The notes under the pieces are model-generated. The model made no database searches. It was not told the origin of the DNA and worked only from the letters and a program-made list of their open reading frames with translations. Positions 1-13,337 of a stretch of 64,000 bases of DNA are shown here, piece after piece; within the stretch, counting starts at the first letter, position 1, and the number at the start of each line of letters is the position of its first letter. This DNA is from Pipra filicauda (lineage: Eukaryota > Chordata > Aves > Passeriformes > Pipridae), in NCBI RefSeq assembly GCF_003945595.2, contig NW_024104302.1, positions 640,531 to 704,530 of the forward strand. Direction: 5' to 3'. The position numbers and the translations under genes were made by a program.

Positions 1-483
1 CGATATTAAACCATTTAAAATTTAAAATCTCTCTGTGGCCTGTACTTTTTAGATCAAAAGGGGTAAATATCAAAGGCACCGTGAGAACCTGCACCGTTCA
101 CATTCCGGGGCCCCATCATAGGAAATGTCAGCACAAAAGTCTCAATCAGTCTGACTTCACACCCCCATAAATTCTGGGCCCAGAGTGTTGCACAAGACCA
201 ACTTAAAAGAAAAATATTTTACCACAATTCAGGTTTTGAAACGCGTCAAGTCTGAAATGCTTTGGCCTTAAAGTCACACCACCACCCCCTTTTCCCATTT
301 CACAGCGGTGATACCTGCATTCTTTTAACCTTTTTTTATTTCTCCTTCAGGACACGTTTCCTTAGACCAGGATAAAAAGATATCTGTCATCAGGCTGTGG
401 ATAAAAACAAGTACAAACACCAATGTATTTATATACTCTAGAAATGCAGGATTTGCAAAAATGACCTTTTCAGCTGAGCATTC

Positions 484-755
484 ACAGAACCCCAGAAGGG
501 TTTGGGTTGGAAGGGACCTGCAAGATCATCTGGTTCCAATCCTTTTCCATGGGCAGGGACACCTTCCACAAGCCCAGGTTGCTCCAAATTTATCCAACCT
601 GGTCTTGGACACTTGCAGGGATCCAGGGGCAGCCACAGCTTCTCTGGGCAACTTGTGCCAGTCCCTCACCACTCTCCCAGCCAAGAATTTCTTCCCAATA
701 TCCCACCTAACCTTGCCCTCCTTAAGGCCATTCCCCTGGTCCTGTCACTCAGTAT
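484..755 (-). mobile_element. CR1 LINE 3' fragment, minus orientation
   Basis: Reading the plus strand, AGAACCCCAGAAGGGTTTGG then GTTGGAAGGGACC is the reverse complement of a CR1 3' end, followed by the body to about 755 (GTCCTGTCACTC). It is 5'-truncated as is usual for CR1, with no reverse transcriptase left. Confidence 0.9.
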
Positions 756-1188
756 ATGGCTCTCGAAACAAGATTTTTTCTTTAAATCTTATTTTAAATC
801 AAATTTGTCTGTTGGACTCAAAAATCACTGTGGGTCCCTTCCAATTCAGGATATTCTATGATGAGACAGACCCAGATGAGGGTCTAAAATTAAAGCTACC
901 ATTAATCCCAAATCATCCAACTCTCAGTGAGGCTGATTCTGTTTCAATGGATGAGAACTCAGCTCCTCAGAAGGTGACCTGCTGAATCTCTGGGTAAAGT
1001 GCAGACATTGATTTTGGAAGGGAAAGTTACTTTAAAAAAAGGCACTGAAGCATTTCTCCTACATGCCCAATGCACTATCTTTGATTTTCAGCATCAGTTT
1101 AAGGACACAAATAACATCCCAAAACTGCATCGCTGAAATCACACTGAGCATCTATTTCTGAACAGAAAAACTTTGATTTTTCAGTAGG

Positions 1189-1562
1189 AACTCCAGATTT
1201 GTTTGCAAATTTACTTAAATTAAGTCTGCTTCCCTTTCTCCCATCCCAATAACAGCTGCCCAACAACCAGGCAAAATCATTGTATTTTGGTTCATTTCTA
1301 TTCAGCAGAAATAACTCAATTGCAGTAAGTTCTTCATCTGTTCAGCACAGAACACCAGGAGCAGCTGCCTCCAGCCTACTCCTCCTCAGCATCCCACATC
1401 CCTTGGAGAAAGCAGCTCAGAGCAGAACATGGCACTGAGGGCTGATTTGGATCCTGGGAATTCCACTGGCACAGGCAGGACCACTGCCTGAAGCTTCTGA
1501 TTCCCTACATTTTAGGAAGATGTTCGTAAGATACTGGGAAGGAATTCTTGGTTGTGAGGGTG
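1189..1562 (+). repeat. Direct duplication A, copy 1 (374 bp)
   Basis: It matches 4993-5366 at a constant 3,804-bp offset with no gaps and only about four mismatches seen by eye (near 99 percent). It starts AACTCCAGATTTGTTTGC and ends inside a CR1 just after GGTTGTGAGGGTG. Confidence 0.93.
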
Positions 1563-1745
1563 GGGAGGCCCTGGCCCAGGTTGCCCAGAGAAGCTGTGGC
1601 TGCCCCTGGATCCCTGCAAGTGTCCAAGGCCAGGTTGGATAAATTTGGAACAACCTGGGCTGGTGGAAGGTGTCCCTGCCCATGGCAGGGGGTGGCACTG
1701 GATGGGCTTTAATATCCCTTCCAATCCAAACCACTCTGGGATTCA
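1528..1745 (+). mobile_element. CR1 LINE 3' fragment, plus orientation
   Basis: It runs from GATACTGGGAAGGAATTC through GTCCAAGGCCAGGTTGG to CCACTCTGGGATTC. It is 5'-truncated. Its first ~35 bp belong to a 374-bp duplicated block shared with 4993-5366; the remainder is diverged from the CR1 at 5332. Confidence 0.9.
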
Positions 1746-4700
1746 GCAAGATGAGCTTTCTTTCCCTAATGAATCCCCACCACTAAAGTACCTGTGATAT
1801 TCTCACAATTCCCAAGTTGTTAACTGTTCAAATGAGGGTTGGAATACTGGGATTCCAACCAGAATAAAGCAGCTGCACTGTACAGTGGCAATTTTATATT
1901 TTCATTTAAGGCTCCTGTTTGATCAGGTCATTACAGCTGTAGCTCAGTGGAGCCTCTACCCTTGAATAATGAAGATGTAAAGGCCAACAGGCTCTGTTTT
2001 CCCTTTTCCAGGGTGTCCACAGAGGGAGAAGCTGGAGAAGGAGCCACCACCTGTTCCTGCTGCCCCTGTGCCAGTTACCCAGTGCTCTCCTGGGAAGAGA
2101 CACCGAAGGCCAAAATGAAAAGTTTCTAAAGTCAAATTTAAACATCTTTGAGCCTAACAGTGAAAACTGTTTTCAGGAGGCTCTGACTTCTCTGGGAGGC
2201 TTTTCAGCAGCTCAGGCTTAAAACAACTCACTGAGCTGTGACTGTTTTACACTTAACAGAATAACTTGAAAATTGGGTTTTTCTGGGGGTTTTGTTGTGG
2301 TTTTTTTTTTTTTTAATGGAAGATTTCAAGCCCTTAATCTGTGCTTTGCCCATATAACCCATGGAATACCTCTGGGATAATCTGCTCCTAAACCACACAC
2401 CAGGGCTGTGCAGCCAGAGGATTAAGAACCAAGATGAACATTTTCAGGATAAGAAGGAACTGGGAGATGTAACACCTAAAGGAGGTGTCTGGCTGATGCT
2501 GTCACTGCTAATAAACTTCATTTTAGCTCTTAAATAAAACAAAGCCAGGCAATGGACAGCCCTGCTGCTTCCATCCCTTCCCAGTGCTGTGAGAGAACAG
2601 ATAAACTCATTATTGCTGCACTTTGCCACGGAGATGATTCACCTTCTCTTGTTTCAGCTGCAAATCTCAGTTACATAACAACTGAGAGACATGAAATGGC
2701 TATAAATAAGGAAAAGCAGATTTCTGACAATATGTAGAATATCCAGATGTGCTCTTGCATCAATCCCATTTTAAGCCAGAGTTACCAGTAAGTGGTAACT
2801 GAAAAAATATGATGGTTCAGGCATAGAGAGAAAGTCAGAATGTCTTTATATTCAGAATATTCAAGTGAACCAAGAAATGTGCACTACAGAGCATTACTAA
2901 ATTCAAGCTGGGGCTTTCTTCCTTGTGCTATTCACTGCAGTAAATAAGGGGTGGGGAACAGGAATGCAGGATAAATGAATCCACAGAACAAGAGTGAGTG
3001 AATAAATAGGTGATTCTACTCCAGTAACAGAAGTAAAAATATTAAAATGTGCAATCATCAATTTATAAATAAAACAAACTTCTTAAATACAATATTGAAA
3101 CTGTCTGGCCAAGCATCAGCCAGATTTAAAAAGTCAATACTTTCAACACAAAAAAAAAATATTTATTCAAGTTCCTGAACAAACACACACAAACTCAGGA
3201 CATTAATTCCTCTGCTCTCCTTCCCTCCTCTCTCCAGACCCAAGGTTTACCAGCCCCCATGGAAGAGCACTTTCTCAATAAATACAAATAAATACACATT
3301 AAATACATATAAATACCCTTTGGCTGTCCAAGTATTGCCATTTTTATGTGATAAACCACCAAATAATCAGTTTACAAGTCAAATCCAGCGACTTCTCCTC
3401 CTTGCTAAGTTTCACAGCAACCTTATTGCTGCCATTGTTTAATGACCTAAATAACCCAAAGTTAATTATCTCTCTGTACATAAGCTCACCAGAATGTCAG
3501 TCAGCTTTCCCTAAGACTTCCCATCTCTGTGTCCTTGGGATCCTCATGATCCCAATCCCAATTCCAATCCCTTCTTCCTTCCTCACTGTGTAATGGGAGA
3601 TTTTTGTATTGGATTTGGAAAAGCAAGGTAGTAATAATTTAAATCCTTGTTATTCACCCAGCAAACCAACCCCTGCACCGTGTCATCAGTAAAATATGGA
3701 ATGTTCTTTCCCATGGTTTTCCACATCGCAGCCAAGACTCCCCAGTTAATTCCCTCTCTGGCATTATTATCCACACAAAACCAAATTAACAGACAAAAAG
3801 GTGGAGAAGAGCAGAAGGAAAGGAGGAGAAGACATGCTGGGTGTGTTTCACTCTAAAAAGAAAAAAAAAAACCTTAGATGTGATTGTCATAACTGATCAC
3901 TTCAAAGATACTCTACATGTAAATCAGCATTTCCATGAGACACTTCACAAACACAAGAGCCAGCACATTTTCATGCGCTTTTAAACTCAGAAAAGGGCCA
4001 CAGAGCTCTTAAAAATTTTAAATATTTAAATTTTTTTACCTATTTAACTGCGCCCTAACACCTTTAACCGCCTCCTGAAGCAAACAGGGAAAAACAAGGT
4101 CCCCAAGCACTGCTGACCTCAAGCTTTCCTCGTGTTTCCTCCCTCCCTCAGGGATGCAAACACACCTGGAATTACACTGAGGGTTATTCCTGCCTGAACT
4201 TGGAACCTCCAGCACCTCTGTGAGCGTCTGCAAGGGAGCAGAGCAGGAGATGCTGGAGCAGGTGCCAGGTGGGCACAGGAGTTGCTGCAGCAGCCAACAC
4301 TTTCCCATCCCTCCATCCCCTGTGAACTTACAATTTCTTAAATGAACAGCACTGAAAATTCCTTTCGGTTTGTAACAAACCCAAACCCAGCAAATCTCAC
4401 TGTGCAAAATCACTGCAGGTTGATTATTCCACCTTTTTACTTCCCTGCTTTGCCTCAGCTGCTCGGTCATTTTAAAGTGTGAGCTGCACATTTTCAGGTT
4501 TTATAAAGGAAAAGAAAAGGGATGCAAATGCAAACTCCTCCTAAGTCAAACTTCCATCAGGGAAGAGCACTCGAGGTATTTGTGCTCTGTCAGGTTCCCC
4601 ACGGAGCCAACCATCTGTTTGGGGTAAAAGCTGCAATATGGAAACATCCTAATTAATGAAGGGAAAATAGCAATTTGGCTTAAGAGGCTTTGGCATTTCA

Positions 4701-4992
4701 TAAACACACTTAAGTCCAGCCATTTATCATCCAAGTTCCTTTCTCTCTTTGAGGAAGGTCATTGGAGCAGAGGAGGAATTTTAGGGATTTCTTTGGGTTG
4801 TTGAGGGAGCTGCGAGGCAGAGCTGGTGAAGGAGATGCTGCAAGGCCTCAGCACCTGCCAAAAAGTTGTGGGTTTTTTTTTTCCCTCTCCTCCTGCTATA
4901 TTTTAAGGCAAAAAACTTCCTCTCTTCAGGAGGAGAGAGTGGACTCTGGGACTTGCTGGGACTGTGTCTGACAGCACATTCATTTCAGCACC

Positions 4993-5366
4993 AACTCCAG
5001 ATTTGTTTGCAAATTTACTTAAATTAAGTCTGCTTCCCTTTCTCCCATCCCAATAACAGCTGCCCAACAACCAGGCAAAATCATTGTATTTTGGTTCATT
5101 TCTATTCAGCAGAAATAACTCAACTGCAGTAAGTTCTTCATCTGTTCAGCACAGAACACCATGAGCAGCTGCCTCCAGCCTACTCCTCCTCAGCATCCCA
5201 CATCCCTTGGAGAAAGCAGCTCAGAGCAGAACATGGCACTGAGGGCTGATTTGGATCCTGGGAATTCCACTGGCACAGGCAGGACCACTGCCTGAAGCTT
5301 CTGACTCCCTACATTTTAGGAAGATGTTCGTAAGATACTGGGAAGGAATCCTTGGTTGTGAGGGTG
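4993..5366 (+). repeat. Direct duplication A, copy 2 (374 bp)
   Basis: Partner of 1189-1562. Most of the unit is non-CR1 sequence; only the last ~35 bp are CR1. Beyond 5366 the two CR1s differ as ordinary independent copies do. Confidence 0.93.
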
Positions 5367-5543
5367 TCAGGCCCTGGTACAGGTTGCCCAGAGAAGCTGT
5401 GGCTGCCCCTGGATCCCTGGAAGTGTCCAAGGTCAGGCTGGATAAATTTGGAGCAACCTAGTGCAAGGTGTCCCTGCCCATGGCAGGGGGTGGAACACAA
5501 CGATCTTGAAGGTCCTTTCCAGCCCAAACCATTCTGTGACTCG
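5332..5543 (+). mobile_element. CR1 LINE 3' fragment, plus orientation
   Basis: Begins at GATACTGGGAAGGAATCC and ends CCATTCTGTGACTC. Compared with the copy at 1528 it differs at many positions after the shared block, including loss of the GCTGGTGG motif (here AGTGCAAGG). Confidence 0.88.
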
Positions 5544-7357
5544 AAATGTAACTCCAAATGCAAAGGGGCCAGTTGGCTCCTTTTGGGACATCCCACATGA
5601 ACTCCCCCCAGTCTGATCAGTCAGGAAAAACCAGCACAACAAACCCCAGCCCAGGGGTCACAAGGCCACCCCGAGCAACTGCAAAATTCAAAAGGAATTC
5701 TTTGCCTCTGCAAGGATGTTTGTGTTTATTTTTATTACTGCAGTGCTTGGAAGCCTGAGCTGAAATCAGGGTCCTACTGTGTTGGCAGCTTGTCCAAAAA
5801 CACAGCAAGAAAACACCCCTGTCATAATAAATTTATTAGCTTAAGTCCTTCTCCTACCAGAGCCACTGTCAGCATTCCTGCCCAGGGATTCCAGACATGA
5901 GACAAGTGGGGTTTTTCCCTGGCATGCACAGGAAATCAGAAATCATATAAACCAACATCTGGGTTATTTTGGAGCAGAATGAATCTTAAATTTAAAGTTC
6001 AGGCATCGGTGACACAGATCTGTACCTTCATCATCTCAAGCCTGTTATTTGTCACTGGAAAGAAGCAGGTACATATAATTTGGGGTAGGATTCATCTCAC
6101 CTATTTCACAGGGAAAAAGTGGCATCCTTGTTTCTATTAATATCAAGTGACTCTTTTATCCAGAGACACCCATACTGAGGATGTAAAACTGAGGATGTAA
6201 ATCAAACCCAACACCCCCTCCTTTTTTTTTTTTTTATTTTGATGTGGGAAGATCATTGTACAAATATCTGGAGTAAAAAACTGTGCTGCTAATAATATTT
6301 GGAAATCAGATGTATTTCATTCATTAATCTTAAAACCACTATTTTAGCTCTGTACAGCTGGACACAGAAAGGGAGGCACAGCAGGGAAAAACAGATGCCA
6401 TCAACAAGCCCCCAGGTTTCTGCAAACACGGATTTCAGTGTTATCACAGGGGGCCTCCTGCTCACAGCTCCTCTCCAAACTCTGCACGGGGCACATCTGC
6501 CTTTGCTCAGCTCAGAACACACAGTTTAGCCTCCAATTCCTAATTTCTACTAAAAATGGTTCCAGGTTATAAAAGCCTCTGGCCTCCAGCCTTGGGCAGT
6601 GTTTCCATCAGGGTTCACCTTGGCAAGGATAAGGAGCTAAATATGCTAAATGCTGTATGAACAAGGAAGCCACACTAGTTAGATCATAAGATTTTCTGTC
6701 AAGAACGTACTGGTTACTTAATAATTATGAATATTTTTGTTCCTACTTAATGAGAAATTCATAAGCACATCAATAGAGCAAGTTACTGTAGGGCCACAGT
6801 CACCTTAATTACAATTCTTACACAGAGCTGCTGCAGATTAGAAAAGGAGATTTCTTCAGATAACCCAGCTCAGAACTAAGAGGGAGCCATTCTGCTGTTA
6901 CAGACACTCATTTCAGGGTTCAGCCTGTGATAAATCATCACTGGTGCCAAGCAGAGGCACAAAATACCAACAGACTTGGTCTTAGAAAGACAGGAACAAC
7001 CCAAAGTTGACATTAACCTCTTGTGCTCTCTGAAGAACTTGTATGCAAAACCCTCCCACACCGACAAACAACTAAGAAACAAGTATATTATACAGGAATG
7101 CATTAAATTTGTATAAATTTTAAAAAAATACTAATCTTCCAGAGTACACTTTTTTTTCTTTTTTGTTGACCTATTGAATTTAAAAGGAATTAGGGAGAAT
7201 TTAAAAGGCACTGGGGAGAAGATCAGATTTAAAATTAATTTAATCAAGTCACTTAAAAATGCAAGTAATCACACAACAGAAGTGCCCCAGAAGCCTCCAT
7301 ATTCCTCCTCACTCCATAGTGAAAAACTGCTGGGAATTCAACAAATGTAAAGTTACA

Positions 7358-7420
7358 GAATCCCAGAATGGTTTGGGTTGGAAGGGACCTCAAAGCTCAT
7401 CTCACTCCACCCCCTTTTTA
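7358..7420 (-). mobile_element. Short CR1 3'-end fragment, minus orientation
   Basis: AGAATCCCAGAATGGTTTGG then GTTGGAAGGGACC, truncated at CCACCCCCTTTTTA. It abuts the tail of a second CR1 in the same orientation. Confidence 0.85.
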
Positions 7421-7475
7421 AGATCCTGTTTTTCTTTTGTCTATTTAGGATCTAAGAAATATTTTTTTTTTTTTT
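7420..7475 (-). repeat. CR1-linked 3' flank, copy 1
   Basis: The minus strand reads an A-run, then ATATTTCTTAGATCCTAAA, one variable base, AGACAAAAG, an A/C-rich hexamer and AGGATCTTA. The same order occurs beyond the 3' end of the CR1 at 30223-30282, so it is a repeated unit rather than unique sequence. Confidence 0.75.
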
Positions 7476-7652
7476 TAGAATCATAGAATCCTAGAATGGT
7501 TTGGGTTGGAAGGGACCTTCAAGACCACCCAGTCCCACCCCCTGCCATGGGCAGGGACACCTCCCACTATCCCAAGTTGCTCCAAGCCCCATCCAACCTG
7601 GCCTTGGACACTTCCAGGGATGGGGCAGCCACAGCTTCTCTGTGCCAGTGAG
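7476..7652 (-). mobile_element. CR1 LINE 3' fragment, minus orientation
   Basis: It starts AGAATCATAGAATCCTAG and continues through the CR1 body to GCCACAGCTTCTCTGTGCCAG. Its 3' end is preceded on the plus strand by a T14 run and a flank at 7420-7475 that is also found beside the CR1 at 29930. Confidence 0.9.
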
Positions 7653-9576
7653 TTTGTGGACTCCTAAATGCTGGCTTTTAAATGGTCCCCACACAAAAAA
7701 TTTATTTATCCCAACTACAGATTGGATCAATTTGTTTAACACGCTGAAAATTCCCCTTTCCCTTTAAAATCTTGTCCCACTGGGACTAAACCAGCCCCCC
7801 CTGTGTTGTTGAAATGTGAGTTTAGCAAACACAGAACCCAAAAGCTCAGAGTCAGTACGTGACACCCTTCTGCAACATTCCAAATGGGAAACACTTCTCT
7901 TAGGGAAAACAGGAAGAAAATGAAGAAAACTGCCTTGAATTAATAAACAAATTATTACAACGAGGCCTGTTCCACTGTCATTATGTCCTTCCAAAGTGGC
8001 CTCTGCTTCATTTGATTTTTTTGTCTCCCTGATTTCCCTGGAGGGTTTCCAGGTGCAGCTCCTGCCCTTCCCGTGTCCCAGCCTCTGGAATGGGCAGGAA
8101 CAGGTCGTGCCCTCCCTCCTGAGCTGCTTCACAGATTAAAAGCACCAATTCTATTTTCACCACCCCCCATCTCTTATTCCAGGGGATGATTTGCTCTCTC
8201 AGCGTGTCCAGGGAAGAGATCAAAGCTGTTGGATGTCCAAGGAGCACCAAACAGTTCATGGAAGAGCAGGGACGTGTCCCAGGCACAAAGTTTTGGCTCT
8301 GTTTAATTGTCAGTGAAGACAAGGAATAGCTGGATATTCTCTTATAAACTCTGAGGGGGTTTTTCCCCTGCAGGGCAGATTTCAGAGGCCATTTCCCAGC
8401 TCAGGGTCATTTATCAGCAGGATCAGCAGACAGGACCAAGTTGGGATGTTTAGACACCCAGAATTCTGATTTTTCTTCCATTTCAGCACCTTGATCTCCT
8501 GAAGCCCTTCTAGGTGTCTGCACTTAATAAAGCAGCATTGTTTGTAAACTTCCAAACAAGTTTTGTTCACGTAGCATTTTTAACTAATTGAAATAACAGC
8601 AGTTTTGAACATCAATTTCTAGATGAAAAATGCAGGAACACTCCCAGGAATGCTTTTTATGCCTCTGAATAAAACAGTGTTGGCACCTCAGTGATTAGAA
8701 TGAGTATTTCAATGTGAACAACTTCAAGGAATATTTTAAAATAGAAGATTAGGTGGATGACTCAATCATATAAATCAGACAAGGACAACACAATGAATAA
8801 ATCATTTAAATGCACTATTAATTCTTGTGGTATCAGGGAGAGAAAGTGGTTTAAAATAAGTTAAAAGCAGACTAATTTGTATTCAGTAGACAATTAAATT
8901 CAGGGATTAATGTGTCACTTGAAATGGTAGCAAAGAGAAATAAAAATATAAATTAAATGCCTCCTTTTAAATCAGTATATTGGGGCTATGAGATAACTCA
9001 TGATCTTCATTTCTTACTCTAAGAACAGACCAAAGGTGCAGTTCCTCAGATCAGTTTTGTCTGCCAACAATCAGGAACAGTCTCAGAGGATTTGAGGGCT
9101 CATAATCATTCTGAATTCACTTAAAAGTGAATTTCAAACCTGTTTAAATGACACAAACCACCTTCTGCTGAGACCTGGACACCTCGTTGAACCTTCTTGT
9201 AAAATCCCCCCCCCCCAGCTGACTTAGATTTGGGGGGGTTTTTGTATGCTAAGAGAATATGGGTCATTTCTCCACCCATCTCTCATCCCCAGCAAGAAAA
9301 TGATATAAAAGGAAACATAAATCCTTCCACTTCAGAATGATCTCGCAGCAAAAAATTTCCACAATTCCCCTCAAATAGGTCATTTAAAGATGGAAGCTTT
9401 AGCAAAAATTATCCATGACTTATCTAAAAATATGTCTGATACTAAAAAAAAAAAAAAAGAAAAAAAGAAATAGTCCTCACAGACCCGTTGAGAGGAGAAG
9501 TTTGGGCAAGAACAGGCTGAGAAGGAGAAACTCCTAAAGAGATGCAGCTTAAAAATCAATCCTCTTACAAGGAGAA

Positions 9577-9651
9577 GATAATTTTTCCTTTAAAAGTATT
9601 AGATAACTTTTCCTTTAAAAGTATTACATAATTTTTCCTTTAAAAGTATTA
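9577..9651. repeat. 25-bp tandem repeat, three copies
   Basis: Units at 9577, 9602 and 9627 share TTTTCCTTTAAAAGTATTA with small changes at their starts. Confidence 0.9.
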
Positions 9652-11584
9652 GGAAGTACCAGACACTTGCTCTTCTTAAAGGGAAAAAAAAAAGGAAAAG
9701 GAAGAGCAATTCCCAGAAGAGAATGTAGTGATGGCATTCCAGGCTGATCCCAAAGCCCTGGCACAGGTACTCCAGGGATCAAAGGTGGGTTTATGGGAAC
9801 CAAGTGTTGGATCATATCTGATCACTCACTGCAGATCAGCAGGTTCTACACAAACCTGCATAAAAATCCCTCAAAAATAAAAATATGACTCACACCTGGA
9901 ATATAATCCCAGGACGGAGTGCTATGGATTCAACATCTGTCAATGGAATAAACAACTGCAAAAACCTGTGCCAGCACTTCCCAGGGACAAGTCACACTGG
10001 ATGTAAATCATATTTCTCTTTAGGAACCAGAGGGGGAAAAAGTGATATGGAAAAATCTCACATCCTGGGGGGACACTGAAGTAAAGGCACACTGAGACTA
10101 ACTGAGATTAATAATATTGAGGAGTGTGATGGAAATGGAGCTGGTTAACAGGCACCTAAGGCCAGCAGGGTTTGTTTCATTTTGTTTGGGAATGCTCCCA
10201 CCACACTGAACACAGGAACAGCTCCAGCCAGTGCAGAAGTGCTCGATATCCAAAAGTTTGTTTGATAACCAAAAGTGTTCTGCCCAAGGAGCACAGAATC
10301 AGTGGCAGTCTCAGATCCTGCTTTGTAAGATCCCTTCCTTCTTGTGAAAACCTAGGAAACTGCAGAGTGCTCCCTAACTGCGATTAAACACCAAAATTAA
10401 ATCCAAAAGTAAAAAATCAGCAGTACTGAAGCCCCAGAAACTTCCTCACCACCACCTTTAACCTTTGTTAAAGCTGCTTCACCTCCAGCACCACAGCAGC
10501 TCCTCAAGGTTGGTAATTCAGACCCCTCAGGCTCAAACCATCCTGGGATGTGCTCCTTAAAGCCCAGGAGCACCTGATCTCTCACCCAAAGCTGCCTCAT
10601 CTATTATTCTAAAGTTTCCTTGAGAGCAATAACAGCATCTCCCCCACCTGCCATCACACCTCATCCATCTCTCTCTGTATTCTCTGCTTCTGACTTTGTA
10701 ACTGTGGAGTTGAAAAATCAAATCTATTGAAAATTAAATTTAACCAGGCAACAACCTCATAATACCTCCTGCTATCCAGTTCCAGCCTCACCTTGCCTTT
10801 TATCCTCACATCTGGAAGCTTAAACACCAAATGAAATCGTGAGACAAGAGGATTATTTTGCACTGTGAGGTTTTACAAGTGAAGGGGGAATAAGATTCCC
10901 TCTCTTCCACACAGCAATTAATAATTCCTCCTTCCACACTATGTTATAATAATCAAAGGACATTTGGAAGAACCCTCCTTCCCCTCCCCAATAAACAGAA
11001 AAAGCACAACTTTTGTGTTGTGGCTCTGCACTCAAAGTTTTTTACATTCTTTGTGTTACCTACACTGAGTAAGAACTTTTGTGTTGCTGCTCAAGAGTTT
11101 CTCTCTTGTGGTCACTGAACCTACTCCTGCAGGTTAAGCAGAGAAAAAGGCACTGAAATATGAGCCTTGCTCAAATCTCTTGATAACACAGACTCCAAAA
11201 AAAAAAAAAAAAAAAAAGCTAAATTTAGAACTTCAAGTTGTGAAAAGCCACCTTGAAATAACATTTTGCAAAGAGCTGAATTCCAAAGAGATGAATTTGA
11301 CCCACGTGCCCCCACGAGTGACAGGCTCCTGTTCCAGTACATTATACACCCATATAATGAGAGATTTGCCCAGTTCATCATTATGGTATTTATTGCTTGA
11401 AAAATCAGTGTGGGACTGTGCCCAGACACGTGATGGGGACGTTCCCCACCTCATCAGTAAAGGCTGTCACCCACAGCTTTCCCTGGCTGATCCCAAACCC
11501 TCACAGGCAGAACTCACTGCAAACAGGAATTACACTCTCAACACCTGGAAAGCCTGGAATTTCTCAGGAGGGAGAAGGACCTTA

Positions 11585-11861
11585 GTGCTGGAGTGACAGG
11601 ACGAGGAGGAATGATTTTAAACTGCCAGAAAGCAGGATAGATGGAATATTTGGAGAAATCCTTCCCTGGGAGGGTGGGGAGGCCCTGGCACAGGTTGCCC
11701 AGAGAAGCTGTGGCTGCCCCTGGATCCCTGCAAGTGTCCAAGGCCAGGTTGGATAACTTTGGAACAACCTGGGCTGGTGGAAGGTGTCCCTGCCCATGGC
11801 AGGGGGTGGCACTGGATGGTTTTGAAGGTCCCTTCCCATCCAAACCACTCTGGGATTCTAT
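11585..11861 (+). mobile_element. CR1 LINE 3' fragment, plus orientation
   Basis: Starts near GCTGGAGTGACAGGACGAGG and ends CCACTCTGGGATTCTAT. The full internal landmark order (GGGTGGGGAGGCCCTGGCAC, GTCCAAGGCCAGG, CATGGCAGGGGGTGGCACTG) is present. Confidence 0.92.
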
Positions 11862-12857
11862 ATTTAGCTTGGAATTTTCTCCATTTTCTTTCTCTTTCCT
11901 GCAGGTGAAGATATTGCCTTATTTTTGTGCCACATCTGATGACAAGAAAATAGATGTTCTATATTCAACACACTCAGGTAAAATGGCAAAATCAACGTGC
12001 AAGTGTTGAATAATTTCTAAAACTCTTTATTTAGAAACATTTCAATACTTACTAAGTTTCTAGAACTGTGAGAAACGTTACTTTTCATTTGCTTGTATAA
12101 AAAACAGACCCCCGTTTTTACAGATTAGAAAACTCATTTTGTTTAAATCCTGCTTTTTAAGGAACAATCCAAGTTTGTTCCTCACATGAGATCTGGGGCC
12201 AGGCTTGTTCCAGCAGAGAAACTCCAGGGTCAGTCATTAGGACATCCCAGTGGTTTCTTACTGATTTTACAGACAAAACAGTTGAATTCACTGATATAAA
12301 CCTTTTTTTTTTTCTTAAAAGACTTGTTTGGATTTTTAAACTATTATAGATATGCAAATCCTTAAGGTTTCCTCAGACATCCTGGAAAGGACATTCCACT
12401 TTCCCAACAGTTTGCCTGGACAAATCACTCAAATTGACTGTATTTCCCTTTGAAGCCAGTGGATATATTCTTCTTGAATTGTGTATGAGAGTACTTTTAT
12501 GATGGATAAGGGAAAACAAGACCATTTGATGTGGAAAGCTGTAACTTTATCTCCTTCACACACAGCACGGGAATTTCAGCGGGATTTGAAGTGGGATTTG
12601 GTGGAAAACTCCTGCTCCCTCTACTGGCTCAGCCACAGCAAAGCAGCGATGTTTTATCCCAAACCTGTCAGGGAATGGGAGCAAATGCCACAAAATCCCA
12701 GATCCCTTTTCCAGGCTGTTGCCAAAGGTGCTCTGTGCTCCTGGCACCAGCACCTCCCCCGAGGAATGACCCTCTGAACTGGTCACCAGTTACAACCTGG
12801 AACTTTTGATCCCCATCCCCTGAGCCAGATGGTCCCACCCCGTTTCCTCCTGCTCTG

Positions 12858-13337
12858 CAGTCCAGCTGTTCCAACACAAGGAAGATGTGGACCTGCTGGA
12901 ATGGATCCAGAGGAGGCCAATGAGTTGATCACTGGACTGGAGCCAGGCTGGGAGAGCTGGGGGGGTTCCCCTGGAGAAGAGAAGGATCCAGGGAGAGCTG
13001 AGAACCCCTTCCAGGGCCTAAAGGGGCTCCAGGAGAGCTGGAGAGGGACTTTGGGACAAGGGATGGAGGGACAGGACACAGGGAATGGCTTCCCACTGCC
13101 AGAGGGCAGGGTTAGATGGGATACTGGGAAGAAATCCTTCCCTGTGAGGGTGGGGAGGCCCTGGCCCAGGTTGCCCAGAGAAGCTGTGGCTGCCCCTGGA
13201 TCCCTGGAAGTGTCCAAGGCCAGGTTGGATGGGGCTTGGAGCAACCTGGGCTGGTGGAAGGTGTCCCTGCCCATGGCAGGGGGTTGGAATGAGATGGTCT
13301 TGAAGGTCCCTTCCAACCCAAACTACTCTGGGATTCT
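12858..13337 (+). mobile_element. Longer CR1 LINE fragment (about 480 bp)
   Basis: It extends further 5' than most copies, including the ACCTGCTGGAATGGATCCAG then AGGAGGCC segment that corresponds to the end of CR1 ORF2, and finishes CTACTCTGGGATTCT. Open frames on both strands here are CR1 relics, not a gene. Confidence 0.9.

Noticed and set aside
11198..11218. A22 run considered as the tail of a processed pseudogene
   Set aside because: No gene-like sequence precedes it on the plus strand and no target-site duplication was seen; treated as a simple A-run.
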